NCBI GenBank assembly: GCA_964591705.1 | Contig: CAZQCX010000003.1 | Coordinates: 10,933-74,932 of the forward strand | Reading direction: 5' to 3' | DNA from: UBA11855 sp964591705 | Lineage (GTDB): Archaea > Thermoproteota > Bathyarchaeia > Bathyarchaeales > Bathycorpusculaceae | DNA: 64,000 nt | Shown here: positions 26,756 through 34,928 of the stretch, piece by piece | Layout: each line of letters starts with the position of its first letter | Numbering within the stretch: position 1 is the stretch's first letter | Notes under the pieces: generated by a model | What the model was told of the DNA's origin: nothing | The model's database searches: none | The model's input: only the letters and a program-made list of their open reading frames with translations | Program-made: the position numbers and the translations under genes

Positions 26756-27144
26756 CGGTTAAGGTTGAGACTGAAATCAACCCCACAGAGTCAGAGGAGA
26801 AGGTGAAGAGCGCCGTGACAAACATATTTGCTAACGCGCTCGCAGTCGTGGTTCCATGCAAAGCGGGAAGCGTTTTGAGGGCGGAGGCTCAAGGACCGGA
26901 AGCTCTCGTTGGCTTTCGGGATTTGCTTCGTAGGGATCGAGTTCGAGCAGCTGCCCGAAAGGTCTTGTTCACTGGACTGGAAGGGAAAACAATCACTTTC
27001 TTTCTAAACAAGCAAGTGGCCTTATCGGATCATATTTCTTTCTCGCAGGAAACAGGGGAATCACCACTTGGTCCAATAAAAGTCACAATTCACTGTCAAA
27101 AACCGAGGGAGATCATTGACTGGCTCGCGCCCAGAACCTCGTAA
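26743..27144 (+). CDS. UPF0201 (COG1325) RNA-binding domain protein
   Basis: 133-aa ferredoxin-like double-repeat protein: VETEINPTESEEKVKSAVTNIF begins the family, with GFRDLLRRDRVRAAARKVL near 58-78 and LNKQVALSDHISF near 92. COG1325 has been predicted to be an exosome-associated RNA-binding subunit. It overlaps UPF0200 upstream and the MBL nuclease gene downstream (29 bp), so three genes form one tightly packed unit. Confidence 0.85.
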   Translation: MAEVTVKVETEINPTESEEKVKSAVTNIFANALAVVVPCKAGSVLRAEAQGPEALVGFRDLLRRDRVRAAARKVLFTGLEGKTITFFLNKQVALSDHISFSQETGESPLGPIKVTIHCQKPREIIDWLAPRTS

Positions 27145-28168
27145 GTCCAGAGTTCAGCGTTGGCTTTTTGCAAACGCCAGCGTCACGCATCGAGGAGCGA
27201 TCCTGCTGGGTGATTCTGTCGCATGCGATGCCTTCGATCCCAAGCGCCCCGTGAGAGTTGTGACCCATGCGCACGCAGATCATTTGTGCGGATTGCGAAG
27301 CAGCCTGAGGCAATGTGAGAACGTGTTGATGACGCAGGCGACGAGGGATCTTATTGAGGTCATTGAAGGCTCAAAAGCCTTTAGTGGCAGCAACGTGAAG
27401 ACGCTAGGCTACGGAGAACCATTTCTCTATGGCGGTGAGAACATAACTCTCTTTTATGCTGACCACATAGTGGGGGCTGCTCAGGTTCTTGTGGAAGACC
27501 AAAATGGAGGAAGAGTCGCGTACACTGGAGATTTTAGGATAGACAGGACCCCTGTTCTGGAATGTGATACGCTTGTTGTTGAAGCCACTTATGGAAATCC
27601 GGAGTGCAATCGTTCTTTCAATGTCGATGTGAGAGAGCTTCTTGTTTCGATGGTTGAAAAGCGGCTTAGGCATGGCGTCGTCTATGTTTTTGGTTATCAC
27701 GGTAAACTGCAGGAAGTTATGCAGTTACTTTATAGCGCAGATGTTTCCGTGCCTTTCATCATGCCTGAACGCGTTTACAACTTGTCAAAGGTCTACGAAC
27801 GTCACGGATTGAAATTGGGCCATCTGACTCATTCATCGCAGGAGGAGGCGAAGCAAATGTTAAAAGAAAACCTTCCATGCGTTGCTTTCTACCATATGAA
27901 CTCTCGGGGTACTGTAGGTCTTGGTGCTCATCGCATCTGCGTTAGCGGCTGGGAGTTCCGTTCGGCCTGCAGGCAGATAGGCAAAAAGGAACATATTGTT
28001 GCTTTGAGCGACCATTCCGATTTCAACGGTCTAATCGAATACGTCAGGCGATCCAAGCCGAAACAGGTCATAACTGATAACTATCGGGTAAGCCATGGTG
28101 AGGTCTTGGCCAAGGAGATTCATAGACGATTGGGAATTCCTGCAACTGCGATGCCCTCCACGAACTGA
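27116..28168 (+). CDS. MBL-fold nuclease-like protein (mRNA 3'-processing factor/SNM1-like)
   Basis: Metallo-beta-lactamase core: VVTHAHADHLCGL near residue 50, ADHIVGAAQ near 115, YTGDFRID near 138, VEATYGNP near 154. A shortened beta-CASP-type insert and terminal ALSDHSDFNGLIEYV complete the metal site. It is related to COG1236-type RNA/DNA exonucleases. Its start (TTG) lies inside the UPF0201 gene, implying translational coupling and participation in an RNA-processing module. DNA-repair exonuclease is the main alternative. Confidence 0.82.
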   Translation: MTGSRPEPRKSRVQRWLFANASVTHRGAILLGDSVACDAFDPKRPVRVVTHAHADHLCGLRSSLRQCENVLMTQATRDLIEVIEGSKAFSGSNVKTLGYGEPFLYGGENITLFYADHIVGAAQVLVEDQNGGRVAYTGDFRIDRTPVLECDTLVVEATYGNPECNRSFNVDVRELLVSMVEKRLRHGVVYVFGYHGKLQEVMQLLYSADVSVPFIMPERVYNLSKVYERHGLKLGHLTHSSQEEAKQMLKENLPCVAFYHMNSRGTVGLGAHRICVSGWEFRSACRQIGKKEHIVALSDHSDFNGLIEYVRRSKPKQVITDNYRVSHGEVLAKEIHRRLGIPATAMPSTN

Positions 28169-28255
28169 GAAAGAAGAAGGAGCTGGACTTTGGAGCTTTG
28201 TTTCTTCTAACGCTTAAAAGAGACTTTTGACTGTAGGTCCCTTTAGTGAACTCGC

Positions 28256-29536
28256 ATGCCAAAGTCCTCCGCTTTCCTAGGATTCTACAAACTAAGTCCT
28301 AAAGAGCGACTGGCGCTCATTATGGACTTCGCAGGCTTATCCAAAGAAGAATGCTCGCTTCTTCAAAATACCGGTTCTCTCCCACTTGACCAGGCGGATC
28401 GCATGATAGAAAACGTGGTTGGCGCAATACCCACTCCGATTGGAATAGGAGTGAACTTCTTGGTCAATAATCGCGATTATTTGATTCCAATGGCCACTGA
28501 GGAGCCTTCCGTCGTGGCAGCTGCGAGCTACGCCGCCAAAATGGTGCGTGAGGGCGGAGGTTTCTTCACTAGCAGCACACCCCCAGTAATGATTGGCCAG
28601 GTCCAAGTCGTTCGCGTTCCTGAGCCTGAGGCTGCGAGCTCAGCCATAGTCAGGGCAAAAGATGAAATTCTCAAGAAAGCCAACGAGCAAGACCCATTGC
28701 TCCTCTCACTAGGCGGAGGCGCAATGGACCTCGACGCAAAAATAATTCACACAACAGTTGGTCCTATGGTTATTACGCAGCTCTACGTTGACTGCAGAGA
28801 CGCGATGGGAGCTAATGCAGTAAACACAATGGTCGAAGCGGTTGCACCGATGATAGAGCGTTTAACCGGCGGGAAAGCCTATCTCCGTATAATCTCAAAC
28901 CTCGCGACTAAGCGTCTCGCCAAAGCATGGTGCGTCGTCCCTAAGGAATCAGTTGGAGGCAAGGACGTGGTTGACGGCATCGTTAACGCATCTGCATTTG
29001 CAGCTGCTGACCCTTATCGGGCTGCAACGCACAACAAAGGCGCAATGAATGGAATAATCGCGGTGGTTCTAGCCACAGGCAACGATCATCGTGCTATTGA
29101 GGCTGGAGCTCATGCATATGCTGCTTTGAAAGGGCAGTACACGTCCCTCTCCACCTGGTGTAAGAACGAGAATGGCGATTTGGTTGGCGTTATCGAGTTG
29201 CCAATGGCTGTCGGCCTCATAGGAGGCGCGGTGAAAACGCATCCAATAGCAAGGATTGCTTTGAAAATACTTAATGTGAAAACGGCCAACGAGTTCGGCG
29301 AGGTTTTGGCTGCTGTTGGTTTGGCTCAAAACCTAGCGGCACTGCGCGCTTTGGTGCATGAGGGCATTCAGCGCGGTCATATGTCATTGCACGCGCGCAA
29401 CATCGCTGTTGCTGCAGGCGTTCCAGAGCACCTTGTGGAAAAGGTTGTTGAAAAAATGATTAGTGAGAAGAAAATCCGAATGGATCGCGCAAGAGAGATT
29501 GCTGAGAGTTTAAGCTATAATTGGAACAAGACTTGA
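28256..29536 (+). CDS. mvaA: Hydroxymethylglutaryl-CoA reductase, class II
   Basis: Reduces HMG-CoA to mevalonate (or the reverse) for isoprenoid lipids. Active-site landmarks: VEAVAPMIERLTGG, the catalytic Lys in HNKGAMNGI near residue 263, Asp in TGNDHRAIEAGAHAYA near 278, and the C-terminal His in HMSLHARNIA near 375. The N-terminal ENVVGAIPTPIGIGVNFLVN and the overall 426-aa layout point to the class II (bacterial-type) enzyme rather than the class I enzyme common in archaea. ATG start; no obvious operon partner. Confidence 0.95.
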   Translation: MPKSSAFLGFYKLSPKERLALIMDFAGLSKEECSLLQNTGSLPLDQADRMIENVVGAIPTPIGIGVNFLVNNRDYLIPMATEEPSVVAAASYAAKMVREGGGFFTSSTPPVMIGQVQVVRVPEPEAASSAIVRAKDEILKKANEQDPLLLSLGGGAMDLDAKIIHTTVGPMVITQLYVDCRDAMGANAVNTMVEAVAPMIERLTGGKAYLRIISNLATKRLAKAWCVVPKESVGGKDVVDGIVNASAFAAADPYRAATHNKGAMNGIIAVVLATGNDHRAIEAGAHAYAALKGQYTSLSTWCKNENGDLVGVIELPMAVGLIGGAVKTHPIARIALKILNVKTANEFGEVLAAVGLAQNLAALRALVHEGIQRGHMSLHARNIAVAAGVPEHLVEKVVEKMISEKKIRMDRAREIAESLSYNWNKT

Positions 29537-29814
29537 GCCGAGTTTCTGTTTTGTGTTGGGGAATGGCTCATGAGATTTTCTTCTGTTTTCGCAACTTTGC
29601 ACGGGTTAGGTAGAATGACTGGCTGAATCCTAAGGGCTCGTGTCTTTTTTTGCGGTTCGCTTGGCTGTTTCGGCAGCTCTTTTCTGATTTTCAAATGAAT
29701 TCTAACTTTGGTCTGCAAATCAGAATGCGAAGAGCACGTTCTAGAAAAGCTCACATGGTCGAACTCGCCAGACCTGTCTCCAAAAAGATCAAATCATCAA
29801 TCGAGTCTTGAGGA

Positions 29815-29826
29815 AGGTTAAAAAGG
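29815..29826 (+). promoter_or_regulatory. TATA-like element upstream of prs
   Basis: GGTTAAAAAGGG lies about 60 nt before the prs ATG; a GAGGAAAA ribosome binding site follows at 29872. The 29537-29882 gap holds no convincing gene; a minus-strand frame at 29515-29754 lacks family features. Confidence 0.35.
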
Positions 29827-29882
29827 GCTCATAAGCTAAACCTAAAACCAACAGTTTGGAAACGAAACATAGAGGAAAAGCA

Positions 29883-30767
29883 ATGAAAATAGTTCCAGGT
29901 CCAGCCTCGAAAGAACTTGGTGAAAGAATTGCAAACCTTTCAGGCTCAGAAAAAGTGAATGTTACCTGCAAAGTTTTTCCAGATGGGGAAACCTACATTC
30001 GTTTGGAAGGTGACGTGGCAAACGAAAACGTTGCAATTGTTCAAACTATTAGCAGCCCGCAAGACACGCATCTTATGCAGCTCGCGTTCATTGCAGCAGC
30101 TGCCAAACGAAATGCAGCTAAGAAGGTCATTGCGGTGGTCCCGTACCTCGCATATGCTAGGCAAGACAAAATCTTCCTTCAGGGCGAGAACATAAGCGTC
30201 GAAACCGTGGCTGCAATGCTCCACGCATCTGGAGTAGATGAACTTGTCACGGTAAACGTGCACGCTGAAGAGGCATTATCGAAGTTCCCGTTTCCAGCGA
30301 CGAACCTAACCGCAATCCCTCTCTTAGCGGAACATTTTGTTCAACATGGTTTCAATGGAGCGTTAGCGCTGGCACCCGATAAAGGCGCGATGAATATTGC
30401 AAAGCAGGCACAGCGAATCTTAGGCGGCGAAGCTGGATATCTTGACAAGCAGCGAGATAGACACACTGGACAAACGACTCAAACAGTGGGGAACCTGCAC
30501 GTGGAAGGTAAAATTGTCATAATATTCGACGACATAATCAGCACAGGTGGGACAATAGTCGGAGCGGCAGCGATCCTCCTCGGGCAAGGAGCTGAGGAGG
30601 TTTTCGCTGCATGCGTACACCCCCTCCTGATTGGGGACGCGGAAAAGCGCATTTTGGGTGGGGGCGTGAAAGAGATCGTGGGTACGGATAGTCTGACGCG
30701 GTCGGTGAGTAAAGTGTCCCTTGCATCTTTGATTAGCAACGAACTCAAGGCAAAGCAGAGTGGCTAG
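29883..30767 (+). CDS. prs: Ribose-phosphate diphosphokinase (PRPP synthetase)
   Basis: Makes PRPP from ribose 5-phosphate and ATP for purine, pyrimidine, His and Trp synthesis. Features: FPDGETYIRL near residue 34, SPQDTHLMQL near 60, PYLAYARQDKIFLQGENIS near 88, and the PRPP loop IIFDDIISTGGTI near 212. The HAEEALSKF segment replaces the usual flexible-loop DPH region, as in other archaeal enzymes. ATG 29883 is the natural start with GAGG upstream. It overlaps the Trm11-type gene by 8 nt, starting an operon prs-trm-rnz. Confidence 0.95.
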   Translation: MKIVPGPASKELGERIANLSGSEKVNVTCKVFPDGETYIRLEGDVANENVAIVQTISSPQDTHLMQLAFIAAAAKRNAAKKVIAVVPYLAYARQDKIFLQGENISVETVAAMLHASGVDELVTVNVHAEEALSKFPFPATNLTAIPLLAEHFVQHGFNGALALAPDKGAMNIAKQAQRILGGEAGYLDKQRDRHTGQTTQTVGNLHVEGKIVIIFDDIISTGGTIVGAAAILLGQGAEEVFAACVHPLLIGDAEKRILGGGVKEIVGTDSLTRSVSKVSLASLISNELKAKQSG

Positions 30768-31797
30768 ACTCTTTTTCCTGCTCTCAGGCGAGAACAAAAC
30801 CCTTCCCGCTGCCGAGCTTGGTGCGATACTTGAAGCGGAAGACTATCCATTCAAAATCACGGAGAAACTGGACCAAGTCGTTCGTATTGAGACCGAACTT
30901 GGTAGCGTACAGGCAATTCAGCGAAGAGCAGCCTACGTACGAATCAGCGTGTTGGAGCTTTTCTCCTGTCCAGCCAACGAAGATGAAATCTCAGCTGCCG
31001 CAGAAGCAATAAGCTTCAAAACTCTCCTGAGCCAAGGGGAGACTTTCGCAGTCCGAATACAGCGCGTAAAAGAGTATTCACCAGAAAAAGGCACAATGCA
31101 GCTCGAACGCAGTCTTGGCAAACTTGTACTCCAGAACTCCCCAGGCACACGCGTCAATCTGAAGAACCCTTGCAAATCCTTCATTGGCGTCTTGACAAGT
31201 GGAAAATTTGTTTTCGGCGTCAAACTTGCTGAAGCCCAAATTAAGACTTTCAGCGAGCGTAGACCGCGCAAGAAACCATTCTTCCATCCGTCAGCCATGC
31301 CAAGCAAACTCGCCCGCTGTATGGTTAACTTATCTCGCGCGAAAACTGGCAGCTTGGTTCTTGATCCTTTCTGTGGCACAGGAAGTACACTTGTCGAGGC
31401 AACATTAATCAACTGTCGAGCGCTTGGCACGGACGCTCAAAGACGCATGATTCTGGGATGCAGAAGGAACATGAACCACTTCAGCTTGAAAGCCATGGGG
31501 CTGGTCGTGACTGACGCTCGGCACCTTCCATTTACAGCAGTCGACTGTGTGGTCACTGACCCACCTTATGGGAGAAGCGCGAGCACTCTGCAATCAACTA
31601 CAAAAGAGCTTGTCGAAGCAGTTTTGCTTTCTACCAAAGATCTGCTTGCCAAAGGGCAACGAATTTGTATAGCTTCCCCCAAAACATTGCACATCTCATG
31701 GTTGGGCGATCGGATGGGCTACAAACATGTCGAGTCTCATTTTGCCTATGTTCACAGAACTCTGACGCGTGAAATAGCCGTCTTTGAGAAACTGTAG
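30760..31797 (+). CDS. THUMP-domain tRNA (guanine10-N2) methyltransferase (Trm11/Trm-G10 type)
   Basis: N-terminal NTD-THUMP region (about 1-165) and a C-terminal Rossmann methyltransferase: LDPFCGTGSTLVEA near 207, GTDAQRRMILG, and the N-methylating motif TDPPYGRSA near 267 (NPPY-like). In archaea this enzyme makes m2G/m22G at position 10 of tRNA. GTG start overlapping prs by 8 nt; the RNase Z gene follows after 8 nt, so tRNA modification and 3' processing are linked here. Confidence 0.92.
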   Translation: MARLFFLLSGENKTLPAAELGAILEAEDYPFKITEKLDQVVRIETELGSVQAIQRRAAYVRISVLELFSCPANEDEISAAAEAISFKTLLSQGETFAVRIQRVKEYSPEKGTMQLERSLGKLVLQNSPGTRVNLKNPCKSFIGVLTSGKFVFGVKLAEAQIKTFSERRPRKKPFFHPSAMPSKLARCMVNLSRAKTGSLVLDPFCGTGSTLVEATLINCRALGTDAQRRMILGCRRNMNHFSLKAMGLVVTDARHLPFTAVDCVVTDPPYGRSASTLQSTTKELVEAVLLSTKDLLAKGQRICIASPKTLHISWLGDRMGYKHVESHFAYVHRTLTREIAVFEKL

Positions 31798-31805
31798 GCG
31801 GGACC

Positions 31806-32726
31806 ATGAGTCTGCGGGTAATTTTCCTCGGAACTTCCGGTGCTATCCCAACGGCAGAACGAAGCCTGCCAGCTACTCTTATCCAGCGCGGACGCGAGAT
31901 GCTCATGTTTGACTGCGGGGAAGGTGTACAAAGGCAGATGGTCAAGGCCAAAACAAGTTTCCACAAGAGAATGAAAATCTTCATTTCACATCTCCACGGC
32001 GACCATGTCCTAGGTCTGCCAGGACTGCTTCAAACCATGGCACTTCTGGATCGAAAAACCAAGCTGGAAGTATACGGTCCAGAAGGCACCAGGGCTTTCT
32101 TGGAATGCGTTCAGGCGTCACTGCAGTTCGGACTAACCTTTCAGGTAGAAATCCGCGAGATTCTGAACCCTGGGCACGTCTGCAACGAAACAGAATATGC
32201 TGTTGAAGCAGCGAAATCCAATCACGTCGTATCGAGTTATGCCTATGCCTTTGTGGAAAAGTCTCGTCCTGGAAAATTCTACCCTGAAAAAGCACGAGCA
32301 CTTGGTATTCCAGAAGGAGAATTATGGTCCAAGCTCCAACATGCTCAGACAGTAATCCTTGCTGATGGCAGAGTGGTGAAACCCGCAGAAGTCACGGGGT
32401 GCCTCAGACCGGGGCGAAAAGTGGTCTTTTCAGGAGACACTCGCCCGTTCAGAGAGTTCAAGCGTTTTGCCAGCGGCGCTGACTTGTTGATACATGACTC
32501 GACATTTGACGATGCCCTAGCCGACAAGGCTCAGGAGGATGGGCACTCAACTCCTAGTCAAGCCGCTCGCCTAGCCAAAGCCTCAAAGGCGAAGAAACTG
32601 GTCCTAACCCACATCAGCGCCCGCTATGCAGACAGTTCACTGTTACTGGACCAAGCAAAAACCATCTTTGCCGAGACAGTCGTTGCGACCGATTTCAAAG
32701 TATTGGAACTGCCTCTAAGCGAATAA
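31806..32726 (+). CDS. rnz: Ribonuclease Z
   Basis: tRNA 3'-processing endonuclease. FLGTSGAIPTAERSLPA at residues 6-22, HLHGDHVLGLPGLLQTM near 62 (zinc motif), FSGDTRPF near 209 and HDSTFDDALADKA then GHSTPSQAA and LTHISARY are all present, and the exosite region lies between 150 and 180. 306 aa is the short (RNase Z-S) form. Third gene of prs-trm-rnz. Its 3' end overlaps the convergent isomerase gene by 12 bp. Confidence 0.97.
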   Translation: MSLRVIFLGTSGAIPTAERSLPATLIQRGREMLMFDCGEGVQRQMVKAKTSFHKRMKIFISHLHGDHVLGLPGLLQTMALLDRKTKLEVYGPEGTRAFLECVQASLQFGLTFQVEIREILNPGHVCNETEYAVEAAKSNHVVSSYAYAFVEKSRPGKFYPEKARALGIPEGELWSKLQHAQTVILADGRVVKPAEVTGCLRPGRKVVFSGDTRPFREFKRFASGADLLIHDSTFDDALADKAQEDGHSTPSQAARLAKASKAKKLVLTHISARYADSSLLLDQAKTIFAETVVATDFKVLELPLSE

Positions 32727-33497
32727 CTTCTTCAGTTTCGAAAAACTTTCTTCCACATTGAAAACCGATTCTACCATAGCAATTCCATTGAAGCCAATTT
32801 GATTTACTCTTGCAGCAAAATCCTGCCAGTCGATCTTTCCGTAACCAAGTCCCAAATGTTGGTCAACCTCACCGATGTTGTCGCTGATGTGAAAATGCCA
32901 GATTTTCTCTGGAAGCTGTGCAAGAAAAGGATGCATTTGATTTTCAAGGTTTGCATGCCCAACATCGAGAGCAATGCCCACTTTCAGGTTTGCCTCAGCA
33001 TAAAGTCTCATGAAATCCTTTGGCGTCTTCATTATTGATCCGTATTTCTTTGGCAGGTTTTCTATGGCAACGCGCAATCCAAGTTTCTCCGCAGCCTCAG
33101 CGAGTAGTAATATGCTTTGGACGTTCTGTTGCCACTCTCTTCCTGGATAGAACGGGCTGATTCCAGTAACCAAGCCTGGGTGAAGAACCCAGATTTCCGC
33201 ATTTAGCTGGCTGGCGTATAACATGGATTGTTTGAGTCTCTTTAGAGAGGCATTAAGCATGGATTTCGATGGTGATGCTATGTTTATGTCAGCGAAGGGA
33301 CAGTGAACAGTGTATGTCAGGCCATTTGATTTTGCAGCTTTGTTCAGCGCTTCAACTCTCTTTCTGTTCAGGGCGTGAAAACCGTCATCAACGATCTCGG
33401 CATATCTTGCTCCCACTTTCGCCAAACGCTTGAGCATCTTCTCAAATGGCTCGCCAAGTGTGTAGAGCATAGAAACGCCAATTCTCGGCTGCGGCAC
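32715..33497 (-). CDS. Sugar phosphate isomerase/epimerase-like TIM barrel (xylose isomerase/AP endonuclease 2 family)
   Basis: 260-aa barrel with typical family landmarks: YTVHCPFADINIA near residue 60, IWVLHPGLVTG near 102, VAIENLPKKYGS near 143, LDVGHANL near 178, WHFHISDNIGEVDQHLGLG near 202, and a late MVES Glu. These supply the metal ligands of AP endonuclease family 2 proteins. It could be an isomerase/epimerase or, less likely, endonuclease IV. GTG start. Monocistronic as far as seen. Confidence 0.85.
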   Translation of the reverse strand: MPQPRIGVSMLYTLGEPFEKMLKRLAKVGARYAEIVDDGFHALNRKRVEALNKAAKSNGLTYTVHCPFADINIASPSKSMLNASLKRLKQSMLYASQLNAEIWVLHPGLVTGISPFYPGREWQQNVQSILLLAEAAEKLGLRVAIENLPKKYGSIMKTPKDFMRLYAEANLKVGIALDVGHANLENQMHPFLAQLPEKIWHFHISDNIGEVDQHLGLGYGKIDWQDFAARVNQIGFNGIAMVESVFNVEESFSKLKKLFA

Positions 33498-33590
33498 TCA
33501 TACACTCCCTTTCTTTCCTAGTTAAGCGTTCTACCTTGTAGGGGCCATCTAATAACTGTATTCTGAGGCTATCTTTTCAGCAACTCAAAC

Positions 33591-34067
33591 TCACAGTTTC
33601 TCATAGAGATAGATGGTGTGAGACGGATAACCAAGCTGAGGATTCTCGCAGAAATTCTCTACTTTCTGAGGTCTCCACCCGATGATCTCATAGTCATGTG
33701 ACACCACTCGCACTCCCTTCTTGAGTTCCTGCTCCAGTTTCGGTCGGATCTTCTCATTGGCACTCGTCGTCAAATAGAGAAAAACTACGTCTGCCGAAGT
33801 CAAGTTCACGCCAAACATGTCGCCATTCACTATCGTCACCCTATCCGCTAAATCGCTTTCATGGATTGTGCTCATCGCCTTCTTAGCTAGATCTTCCCTA
33901 AGCTCCACCCCGACACCCCTAGCGCCGAAAGTCTTTGCAGCCATTATCACTGCTCTCCCGTCCCCTGCACCGAGATCAAACAAAACCTCGCCGGGTTTTA
34001 ACTCGGCAAGCTTAAGCATGTGCTGGACAACTATTACAGGACTTGGAACATAAGGCGCAATGAACAG
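33591..34067 (-). CDS. Class I SAM-dependent methyltransferase, probable CTG start
   Basis: Rossmann methyltransferase with motif I LFDLGAGDGRAVIMAA, GVELREDLA (motif II) and VTIVNGDMF. Related archaeal proteins begin with a conserved PYVPxP segment, and the codons upstream of the first ATG (34019) encode exactly this (FIAPYVPSPVIVVQHM). That stretch has no ATG, GTG or TTG. A CTG at 34067 sits 8 nt after GGAGG and would begin the protein properly, so the gene is drawn from there. The target substrate (protein lysine or small molecule) is unknown. Confidence 0.72.
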   Translation of the reverse strand: MFIAPYVPSPVIVVQHMLKLAELKPGEVLFDLGAGDGRAVIMAAKTFGARGVGVELREDLAKKAMSTIHESDLADRVTIVNGDMFGVNLTSADVVFLYLTTSANEKIRPKLEQELKKGVRVVSHDYEIIGWRPQKVENFCENPQLGYPSHTIYLYEKL

Positions 34068-34124
34068 CTGTTCTTCCTCCCTAGGGTCTACATTGGAATT
34101 GCTTAAAGATCTTACGTATCACTA

Positions 34125-34487
34125 CTACGCTACATAAGGTTCTCTTCTCGGCGACGGTCGTTTTGCCTCTCCGCATTTAGCACAGCTTTGAGCGCAAAGC
34201 TCCAAATATTTTTCTTCGTTTTTTGTGCCTGCTGATTCAGCAGCTATCCTACACAGTTCGCTTGGTTCGCTGCATCCCTCTTCCTTACAGAGTGTAGAGA
34301 TGTAGCGGCAGATGTCTTGCACGTCCTTTGGCTCAAGCACCGCCCTGTTGGTACGAACCATAAGGCAAAGCTCCCTCGCCATGGCACAGGTCTTCAAGTA
34401 TTTGATCTTTTCAAGAACTTCTTGCCGCATTTTCTTCCTGCTAATTTCCACTTTCGAGTCTCCTGATTTTGCAGCCTTCAGGCACAC
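34125..34487 (-). CDS. Small Cys-rich helical protein, possibly metal-storing
   Basis: 120 aa with eleven to twelve cysteines placed along predicted helices: TCAMARELC, ICRYISTLCKEEGC, SELCRIAA and LCAQSCAKCGEA. The spacing of the last motif (C-x3-C-x2-C) recalls four-helix copper storage proteins (Csp/DUF326), but His ligands are missing and the similarity is only by eye. GTG start at 34487 behind a TATA-like CTATTTATG; an inner ATG at 34430 is possible. It lies near a small regulated gene and an ArsR-type regulator, which would fit metal handling. Confidence 0.5.
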   Translation of the reverse strand: MCLKAAKSGDSKVEISRKKMRQEVLEKIKYLKTCAMARELCLMVRTNRAVLEPKDVQDICRYISTLCKEEGCSEPSELCRIAAESAGTKNEEKYLELCAQSCAKCGEAKRPSPRREPYVA

Positions 34488-34568
34488 TTAAGTTGTATTC
34501 AGCATAAATAGTTGTTGATAACAGAGAATGGGAGCTCAGCGGAGAAGCTATGGTGAAGAAGAACCGAG

Positions 34569-34805
34569 CTACCTCGGCGGAATCATGTTGGAGTAAGCTC
34601 TTGCCAACGCTCTTTTTCGTTCAGCTTCCAGATTGATGGCTACCTGCTCTTTTTCCGTTGCCTCGGAATGGGCGGGTGTAGAGATCAGACCTTGATTGTT
34701 AACTGGCTTTGCCACGCTATGCCTGACGAGTATCAGACTGGGTGTTCCTTTGAAAGTGAGGCAACTAGGTTTCGCCATTGTTCTTGTTTTTTGCCGTGCT
34801 TTCAT
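34569..34805 (-). CDS. Small basic protein of unknown function
   Basis: 78-aa frame, Lys/Arg-rich at both ends (MKARQKTRTMAK; AERKRALARAY) and ending in IPPR. No family recognised. The ATG at 34805 has GGGGA 7 nt upstream. Its promoter (CTTATAATT on this strand) lies within the 26-bp palindrome at 34838-34863, giving a sensible start site about 20 nt before the ATG. The regulatory layout supports it as a real gene even though the sequence is uninformative. Confidence 0.4.
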   Translation of the reverse strand: MKARQKTRTMAKPSCLTFKGTPSLILVRHSVAKPVNNQGLISTPAHSEATEKEQVAINLEAERKRALARAYSNMIPPR

Positions 34806-34837
34806 GTTTCTTCCCCACACCCTTCTTAACATTAAGA

Positions 34838-34863
34838 CAAACATCTTAATTATAAGATGTTTG
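34838..34863. promoter_or_regulatory. Perfect 26-bp palindrome, probable operator
   Basis: CAAACATCTTA and TAAGATGTTTG are exact 11-bp inverted arms around ATTA. The centre contains a TATA-like element usable on the minus strand. It lies in the divergent space between the small basic protein gene and the ArsR-type regulator (ATG at 34929). Symmetric sites of this size are typical for dimeric winged-helix repressors, so autoregulation by the neighbour is the obvious hypothesis. Confidence 0.65.
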
Positions 34864-34900
34864 CCTTCTTAAAAAGATTTCTGTCTAATAATGAAAACAC

Positions 34901-34907
34901 TTTTATA
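34901..34907 (+). promoter_or_regulatory. TATA box for leaderless ArsR-type gene
   Basis: TTTTATA is centred 25 nt upstream of the ATG at 34929 with no ribosome binding site in between, the geometry of a leaderless archaeal promoter. Confidence 0.55.
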
Positions 34908-34928
34908 CCCACTCATACCCTTCTCTAA

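Noticed and set aside
29515..29754. Minus-strand 79-codon frame after HMG-CoA reductase
   Set aside because: No ribosome binding site, low-complexity basic composition and no family features.
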